The translations under genes and the position numbers were made by a program. Below are positions 6,137 through 11,240 of a stretch of 11,240 nucleotides of DNA, one piece after another; the first letter of the stretch is position 1, and each line of letters starts with the position of its first letter. The notes under the pieces are model-generated. The model did not search any database, was not told the DNA's origin, and worked only from the letters and a program-made list of their open reading frames with translations. Source of the DNA: an uncultured Rikenellaceae bacterium (lineage in GTDB: Bacteria; Bacteroidota; Bacteroidia; Bacteroidales; Rikenellaceae). Location: contig CAMWRR010000035.1 of the NCBI GenBank assembly GCA_947176715.1, positions 1 to 11,240 on the forward strand, read 5' to 3'.

Positions 6137-7915
6137 ATGAAACGTATATTTCTGACCATGCTCATGTCGTTGGGCGTTACGACCCTTATTGCGCAAACCG
6201 GCAAGGTGCCCGTTACGGGTGTCGGGGAGGCCGACCCTTACGCCCTTGCGGCTTTGGAGGCCCTGCTCGACACTGTCGATACCGACGGCATCCGTGAGGT
6301 GTATATAGGCGAGCGCGGCGACGGCTCCGTGTCGGCGTGGTCAGGGAAGATTCCCGCCGCCGCCGACGGCTTCTTCGTGTCGGTGGGCGACGGACGCGTG
6401 GTTGTGGCCGGAAGCAACGGGCGCGGCACTCTGTACGGCGTCGACGAGCTGGCCCGTATCATGGCCTCTCACCCGGCAAGCGGGGCGGAGGTGTTCGAGA
6501 CGGCCGACAGCCCTCGCATAGCGTCGCGCGGCGTGGTGGAGGGTTTCTACGGCAGACCGTGGAGCCATAAGGCTCGTCTCGACCAGCTCGACTACTACCG
6601 TCTATGTCGTATGAACACCTATATATACGGTCCCAAGGACGACCCCTACCACAGCAGCCCCCATTGGCGCGAACCCTATCCCGAACAGGAGGCGGCCCAG
6701 ATAGCGGAGCTGGCCGACAGGGCTCGGCGTAACGGCGTGGAGTTCGTGTGGGCCATCCATCCCGGCAAGGATATCCGCTGGGACGATAACGATCTCGACT
6801 CGCTTATAGGCAAGTTCTCGCAGATGTACGACCTCGGCGTGCGCTCGTTCGCCGTATTCTTCGACGACATATCGGGCGACGGCACCGACCCCAAGAAGCA
6901 GGCCGCATTGCTCAACACGCTGACGGACCGTTTCGTCAGGGTCAAAGGCGACGTCGCACCCCTGATAATGTGTCCTACCGAATACAACAAGAGCTGGAGC
7001 GATCCTAAAAAGGGATACCTTTCCACCCTCGGAAAGAGACTCGACCCCTCGGTGCGCATAATGTGGACCGGCGACAGGGTCGTCTCCGACATAACCGAGG
7101 ACGGGTTGCGGTGGATAGAGGGTCAGACGGGCCGTCCCGCATATATATGGTGGAACTTCCCCGTCTCCGACTATGTGCGCGACCACATGTTGCTGGGACG
7201 CGTCTACGGTCTCACCGCCGAGGGTACAGGTATGATGTCGGGGTTCGTCACCAACCCCATGGAGCATGCCGAAGCCTCCAAGATAGCCATATACGGAGTG
7301 GGACGTTATTGCTGGAACCCCTCTACGTTCGACAGCCGACAGGCATGGGAGGAGGCTTTGCGCATACTCATGCCGCACGATTACGCCGCCTTGCGCATAT
7401 TCGCCGAACACAACTCCGACATGGGACCTACGGGACACAAATACCGCCGCGAGGAGTCGGTGAATGTGGAGAGTGTGGCCGCCGAAGCATTGGAGGCATA
7501 CCGTAACGGCCAGACCGACCGCCGTACCGTCGAGTTGTTGGAGCGCATGTCGCAGGAGTTCCGCGACATAGTCGCCGCCGCCGACATACTGTTGGAGAGC
7601 GCCGACAACGAGGCCCTTACGGAGGAGTTGCGTCCGTGGCTCCTGCGCTTCAAGATATTGGGTCAGGAGGGTGTAGAGGTGACCGGTCTGGCCGTAGAGG
7701 CGTGCGGCCCGAAAAACGCCGCTCCCGATGCCGATACGGCGAAGTGGCGACATAGAGCGGATTTTGCAAGAAAACATGTGTCGGCCCTGAAGAGCATGGC
7801 CGACAGGATAGACACCACCTACAACCGCAACCCGTACCAACCCGGTGTCAAATGCGGCACCAAAGTGTTGCAGCCCTTCATCGACTCGCTCTCGTCGGTA
7901 GTCTTCGGGATGTAA
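6137..7915 (+). CDS. Exported GH84 beta-N-acetylglucosaminidase, lacking the usual C-terminal extra domain
   Basis: The 592-residue product has a signal peptide (MKRIFLTMLMSLGVTTLIAQ), so it works in the periplasm or outside. Residues 21-125 form the N-terminal alpha/beta domain common in these hydrolases. The catalytic barrel runs from RGVVEGFYGRPWSH (131-144) and includes YGPKDDPYHS (164-173, substrate-binding K167), the catalytic Asp pair D243-D244 in FFDDISGDG, CPTEYNKSW (279-287), TGDRVVSDIT and WWNFPVSDY (338-346, N340). All match the B. thetaiotaomicron O-GlcNAcase as I remember it. Substrate-assisted removal of terminal beta-GlcNAc, for example from mucin or O-GlcNAc proteins, is expected. 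A helical region follows, ending at NPYQPGVK (565-572) and about 20 more residues. The B. thetaiotaomicron enzyme is about 737 residues with a further beta-sandwich domain that is absent here. The start is set by the signal peptide and promoter. Confidence 0.95.
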   Translation: MKRIFLTMLMSLGVTTLIAQTGKVPVTGVGEADPYALAALEALLDTVDTDGIREVYIGERGDGSVSAWSGKIPAAADGFFVSVGDGRVVVAGSNGRGTLYGVDELARIMASHPASGAEVFETADSPRIASRGVVEGFYGRPWSHKARLDQLDYYRLCRMNTYIYGPKDDPYHSSPHWREPYPEQEAAQIAELADRARRNGVEFVWAIHPGKDIRWDDNDLDSLIGKFSQMYDLGVRSFAVFFDDISGDGTDPKKQAALLNTLTDRFVRVKGDVAPLIMCPTEYNKSWSDPKKGYLSTLGKRLDPSVRIMWTGDRVVSDITEDGLRWIEGQTGRPAYIWWNFPVSDYVRDHMLLGRVYGLTAEGTGMMSGFVTNPMEHAEASKIAIYGVGRYCWNPSTFDSRQAWEEALRILMPHDYAALRIFAEHNSDMGPTGHKYRREESVNVESVAAEALEAYRNGQTDRRTVELLERMSQEFRDIVAAADILLESADNEALTEELRPWLLRFKILGQEGVEVTGLAVEACGPKNAAPDADTAKWRHRADFARKHVSALKSMADRIDTTYNRNPYQPGVKCGTKVLQPFIDSLSSVVFGM

Positions 7916-7958
7916 AAGGCTCCCTGTCGGGGAGTTTCCTGTGGCCGGGCGTGGCGGG

Positions 7959-7990
7959 CAGATGTCCGTGGCTAACGAATATCTGTTTTT
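7959..7990 (+). terminator. Possible weak terminator after GH84
   Basis: CAGATGT (7959-7965) pairs with ATATCTG (7979-7985) with one G-T pair around a 13-nt loop, followed by TTTTT (7986-7990). The stem is short; the inverted repeat further on is a stronger candidate. Confidence 0.4.
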
Positions 7991-8041
7991 ATATCGAAAG
8001 CCGCTCTTGCCGATCGTGCGCGTAGCCCGGCACTTGAATAT

Positions 8042-8087
8042 AAGATAAATAAAGGCCTCTGTATTGAAAGGGGCCTTTATTTATCTT
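8042..8087. terminator. Bidirectional terminator between convergent genes
   Basis: A perfect 16-bp inverted repeat, AAGATAAATAAAGGCC (8042-8057) with its reverse complement (8072-8087), encloses a 14-nt loop. A-rich left and T-rich right arms give a GC core followed by U-rich RNA in both directions. It sits between the GH84 stop (7915, plus) and the outer-membrane protein stop (8144, minus), so it probably ends both transcripts. Confidence 0.85.
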
Positions 8088-8143
8088 GTTATGTGAGTGG
8101 TTGGCGTAGCTTATCCCCGACTTCCCGGAAAGAGGTTACGTAA

Positions 8144-11029
8144 TCATAAGTTGATGGAGAAAGACACCCCTATCGCCGGTTTTGAGGCGGTGCTCGGTTT
8201 GTAGACCGATATGCCGGTATTTATGTCGGCGGAGAATCGCAACAGGTTGTAGGTGAATAGTATCTCGGCGCCGTAGGTGTAGGCGTCGAAGCGGGTGTCG
8301 GGGCTGTCGGTTATGAGTTTTCCGCGGGCGTACTGTCCGAAAAGGTCCAATGCGATACGCTTGAAGTATATCAGGCTGCGTATGCCGCCGTCGGGATACA
8401 CTATCGGGAATTTGTACGATGCCCCTGTGGATACCATGCGTCGCGGGGCGCCGGGCAGGTCGCATCCGGTGGGGTAGTAGCCCCGTTGCATGAAGTTGTA
8501 GCGGGCCGCTCTCTGTGTCTGAAACTGTCCGTCCAGTGTGAGGGAGTGGTTGCGGGCTACTCCGGGGAGCCATCCGCGCACGTTTATGCCGAGCAGGCTG
8601 CCGAAGCCGCTGTTGAACGGATTGGAGTTGCCCGAAACGGTGAGCGAGTATCCCAGCCGCGGGGCGAGATCCTTGACGGTCATGTAGCGGTAACTGCTCC
8701 ACGACAGCGCGTAGCCGAGCTTGTGTACGCCGGTAGACACCCCGGTCGCCGTCTTGAGAAGTCCGTTATTGTAGTTGTAGGTCAACGACGGGGTCAATAT
8801 CCTGACGTTGCGTCCGTCGGAGAGGTCCATGGGCATGGATGCCGATGCCGTTATCTCTAAATAGTCTTTTGCCTTGCGGTCGAGTGCGTTTATGTCTGCA
8901 TACGACATGTAGGCGAGCTGCTTGCCTCCGCCGTAGTCGACACCTATGCCCAGATGCACGGGAAGCCCTGTGTAGGCGTATGAGGCGGCCAGAAGGCTCG
9001 TTCGGTCGAACGGGTCCCACCCGTAGCCTATGCTGCCCACCGACGAGCCGATAATATCCTGCATCAGTATGTTGGCCCCTACGCCTATGTGGTCGAAGCT
9101 CTGCTCGCTCATGAGCCGGTTTATGTCTATCACTACCGGCATCCAGCTGTGTACGTTGAACATGGCGGCCCCGCGTCTGAAGCGTCGCTCTCCCGGCAGA
9201 GCCTCGTCGGAGGGCGTTACCGATACGGTGTCGAGCTTGGGCAGCCCCATATCCTCCGGGTAGGGGTCGAGTCTGGACGATGGCATGGCGGTGTGGACTA
9301 CCGGATGGAACAGGGCCGTATCCAACGCCTGCGACGCCAGCAACGCCCCGTCGGCCCCGTATGTCACCACCGTCATGGTGTCGCCCGCGGGGGCGGCCCC
9401 CGAGAGCGTGCCGTAACGCGAAGAGGTTATGCGGTACTCCTTGCCGGTGCGAAGGTCGAGGGTGTGCAGCTCGTTCTTGCCGTGTGCTATGGAGCTGAAA
9501 TAGAGCCGCCCGCCGCCGGCAGTAAGCTCCGAGACGGTCACGTACGACGAGGGGGTGATATGCTCGAACCGGCCGCTCTGCCTGTCGAAGCCCCCTATCC
9601 ACATGCCGCTCTCGTCTACTATTACGGCGGCGAGCGTCGCTGTCTCACCGTCCCATGCGAGGCCCGATACGGAGGTGCCCACCGGCCCTATCTCCCATCG
9701 CTCGGTCGTTTTCATGAGAGAGTCGCCTATCACGAGGTAGGGGGTGTTGTCGGTCGAATATTCTATGGCGGCTATGCGGGAGCTGTCGATGAATACGGGG
9801 AGGAAGCGGCTGCCGAGATCGCCTGTCCGTCGCGGCGAGGTCATTCGGAGGCCTCCGCGCAGGGTGTCGATGCGTGCCGTGCGTATCACCGAATAGCTCT
9901 TCTGCTCCCAAAAGAGTGAGGGCTTGTATTCGCTCCATATAACCATGTCGCCCTTTACTACGGGGCGGCTGCTGAGCGTCTGCGCGAAACGCAACGGTAT
10001 TTCGGTGCCGTCGGATGTGTTTACCGCCACGAAGCGACGCGGTGTCCCCATGTCGCGTTTGAGGGCCAGTATCTCTCCGCGTTCCGTCTCGGCGGGGTGC
10101 TCGTAGACGGTGTAGCTGTGTCGCGGAGTGGCTATGGGTACGGTGCTGTCCTCCTCGGACGAGGCCTCGCGCCAGAAGTCGCGCAGGTCTGTGAATGTGC
10201 GTTCCGCGATGCGGTCGGAGTCTTCGCCGGTGAATTTCTTGTAGGCCAGAATGCCTGTGACTATGTAGAAGGGGTGGCGGCCCGTGTAGTTTATTATCTT
10301 GTCCCACGCGTCGAAGCCGTAATAGCGTCTGCCCGACTGTATTATATAGTATCCTAACTCGTACTGGTCCGGATAGTAGTTTTTGTACGAGCCGAGCTTG
10401 AAACGGTCGTAGTCTATGCGGTCGACCCTGTCGAGCAGGGCGCGGTAGCCCATTGAGAACGACGGCTGTCGGCCTCTGCCGAACATGGCGTGTTCCGTCT
10501 CGGCTACCGTGGCGTCGCCCTCGAAGAAGTAGCCGGGCGGTATGCCTGTCACTATGCCGACGGCCTGTTGCCCCAGCACACGACTCAGCGCACGGGTGAA
10601 CCCTACGTCGAGATTGCTTATCTGCACCACGTGTCTGTACTCGTGCACCGACAGCTGTTTCAGCCATGTGAGTGCGTAGTTGTCCACAGGCGGCGAGGTT
10701 AGCAGCTCCATCCGTTTGGGCGCCCACGCCACCAGACCGTTGGAGCGCATGTTGCCCGGGTAGAGCACCACGGGTAACGGACGAATCACAGGGCCTATCC
10801 CGAAACGGATGGAGCCGGCCACGGAGTCGATATAGCCCGAGACCATACTCGCCGATTTACGCATGAACGACGGATATACCACCCTGCCGAACGCCGTCTT
10901 GCTCTCCCGCCAGCGGTAGTCGGCAGGGGCGCTTCCCGAGACGGCGTATTGCGCCGACGCATATTGCGCCGCCGACAACAGCAACGACAGGGCCGCTACC
11001 GATCGTGTCACCATGCGCGGGAGCCTCAT
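8144..11029 (-). CDS. Large exported protein: HExxH metalloprotease-like domain, probable beta-propeller, C-terminal outer-membrane barrel
   Basis: The 961-residue product begins with a signal peptide (cleavage probably after ASA, residue 26). Residues 30-290 include SVHEYRHVVQ with the zinc motif HEYRH (129-133) and then GYFFEGDATVAE, where E170 is a likely third ligand; this fits a gluzincin of the peptidase-MA type. Residues about 290-620 are rich in repeated short strands with polar turns, as in TolB/WD40-like propellers; this is judged by eye. Residues about 630-961 alternate hydrophobic and polar residues with many Tyr and Gly and end in VSFSINL, as expected for an outer-membrane barrel. 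It could be a surface or periplasmic protease anchored by its own barrel; substrate unknown. Related Bacteroidetes proteins are often annotated only as hypothetical or TolB-like. The ATG at 11029 overlaps the upstream stop as ATGA, so translation is probably coupled. M6 is an alternative start. Confidence 0.8.
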   Translation of the reverse strand: MRLPRMVTRSVAALSLLLSAAQYASAQYAVSGSAPADYRWRESKTAFGRVVYPSFMRKSASMVSGYIDSVAGSIRFGIGPVIRPLPVVLYPGNMRSNGLVAWAPKRMELLTSPPVDNYALTWLKQLSVHEYRHVVQISNLDVGFTRALSRVLGQQAVGIVTGIPPGYFFEGDATVAETEHAMFGRGRQPSFSMGYRALLDRVDRIDYDRFKLGSYKNYYPDQYELGYYIIQSGRRYYGFDAWDKIINYTGRHPFYIVTGILAYKKFTGEDSDRIAERTFTDLRDFWREASSEEDSTVPIATPRHSYTVYEHPAETERGEILALKRDMGTPRRFVAVNTSDGTEIPLRFAQTLSSRPVVKGDMVIWSEYKPSLFWEQKSYSVIRTARIDTLRGGLRMTSPRRTGDLGSRFLPVFIDSSRIAAIEYSTDNTPYLVIGDSLMKTTERWEIGPVGTSVSGLAWDGETATLAAVIVDESGMWIGGFDRQSGRFEHITPSSYVTVSELTAGGGRLYFSSIAHGKNELHTLDLRTGKEYRITSSRYGTLSGAAPAGDTMTVVTYGADGALLASQALDTALFHPVVHTAMPSSRLDPYPEDMGLPKLDTVSVTPSDEALPGERRFRRGAAMFNVHSWMPVVIDINRLMSEQSFDHIGVGANILMQDIIGSSVGSIGYGWDPFDRTSLLAASYAYTGLPVHLGIGVDYGGGKQLAYMSYADINALDRKAKDYLEITASASMPMDLSDGRNVRILTPSLTYNYNNGLLKTATGVSTGVHKLGYALSWSSYRYMTVKDLAPRLGYSLTVSGNSNPFNSGFGSLLGINVRGWLPGVARNHSLTLDGQFQTQRAARYNFMQRGYYPTGCDLPGAPRRMVSTGASYKFPIVYPDGGIRSLIYFKRIALDLFGQYARGKLITDSPDTRFDAYTYGAEILFTYNLLRFSADINTGISVYKPSTASKPAIGVSFSINL

Positions 11030-11240
11030 ATCACCCTCGCTTTATATCCGTCGGCCGTAAGCAGCTCGGCCACTTTGGCGCGCAGGTCGCCCTGTATCAC
11101 TATCACGCCGTCTTTGGCCGACCCGCCTACGCCGCATTTGGTCTTGAGACGCTTGCACAGCTCCTTGAGGTCATCCTCGGAGCCTACGCAGTCGGAGACG
11201 ACGGTAACCTGCTTTCCCTTGCGGTTGCGCCTGGCGAGGG
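11026..11240 (-). CDS. SUI1/eIF1-like (YciH-type) translation factor, 5' end outside the window
   Basis: The minus strand is open from the right edge to the TGA at 11028-11026, giving the last 70 residues. RRNRKGKQVTVV, then DLKELCKRLKTKCGVGGSAK and DGVIVIQGD are the core of the SUI1 fold (PF01253), with LKTKCGVGG-K the most conserved part. Bacterial family members are about 110 residues, so the first 40 or so are missing. E. coli YciH is described as a stress-related inhibitor of wrong translation initiation; whether this protein does the same is not known. Its stop overlaps the ATG of the large barrel protein by 4 nt, so the two are one operon whose promoter lies outside the window. Confidence 0.95.
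   Translation of the reverse strand, partial: LARRNRKGKQVTVVSDCVGSEDDLKELCKRLKTKCGVGGSAKDGVIVIQGDLRAKVAELLTADGYKARVI

Noticed and set aside
6602..7840. Minus-strand open frame of 412 codons
   Set aside because: It is antisense to the GH84 gene, which has full active-site motifs and a promoter.
9645..10727. Second minus-strand frame of 360 codons inside the barrel-protein gene
   Set aside because: It is an overlapping frame rich in Arg, His and Gly, typical of a GC-rich shadow.
1..11240. Search by eye for tRNA, rRNA, CRISPR, transposase or phage genes
   Set aside because: No TTCGAA-type tRNA arms with matching stems, no regular repeats with spacers and no transposase or integrase motifs were seen.

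Overview
The window looks like a chromosomal segment from the Bacteroidota, most likely order Bacteroidales; I cannot name the genus. The evidence is: two promoters of the Bacteroidetes type (TTTG, 20 nt, TAnnTTTG-like), no Shine-Dalgarno sequences before the starts, many signal-peptide and lipoprotein genes, a GH84 enzyme that closely resembles the Bacteroides thetaiotaomicron enzyme as I remember it, and a large exported metalloprotease-like/propeller/barrel protein. Coding DNA is mostly GC-rich with heavy use of ATA for Ile. The block at about 1200-3010 is visibly more AT-rich.

Layout: (1) 1-539, minus: 5' part of an MBL-fold hydrolase of the UlaG/NAPE-PLD-like type, cut by the window edge. 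(2) About 540-1322: a long gene-poor, mostly AT-rich stretch. It contains a GC-rich island with three hairpins (824-974) and two identical palindromes (TGCCGGCA) 23 bp apart. (3) 1323-3013, plus: two lipoprotein genes. The first looks like the prodomain of a C10 (streptopain-like) cysteine protease that stops just after the mature domain begins. The second is of unknown function and ends in a strong terminator (3032-3069). (4) 3087-4900, minus: a YeiH/UPF0324-type membrane transporter followed by a GtrA-family membrane protein. (5) 4901-5353: intergenic, with strong hairpins and the promoter of the next gene. (6) 5354-7915, plus: an exported M15 peptidase and an exported GH84 beta-N-acetylglucosaminidase. 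Each has its own promoter; the second promoter starts only about 15 bp after the M15 stop. (7) 7916-8143: convergent intergenic stretch with a 16-bp perfect inverted repeat that probably terminates both strands. (8) 8144-11240, minus: an SUI1/YciH-type translation factor (5' end outside the window) joined by an ATGA overlap to a 961-residue exported protein with a HEYRH metalloprotease-like domain, a probable beta-propeller and a predicted C-terminal outer-membrane barrel.

Several products act on the cell envelope or host glycans: the M15 peptidase probably on peptidoglycan or peptides, GH84 on terminal GlcNAc such as mucin or O-GlcNAc, GtrA on lipid-linked sugars, and the big barrel protein at the outer membrane. 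Nothing shows they form one pathway. I found no tRNA or rRNA gene, CRISPR array, insertion sequence or phage gene. The observations most worth a second look are the truncated C10 prodomain lipoprotein with its unknown partner, the protease-propeller-barrel protein coupled to a translation factor, and the two structured GC-rich intergenic islands.
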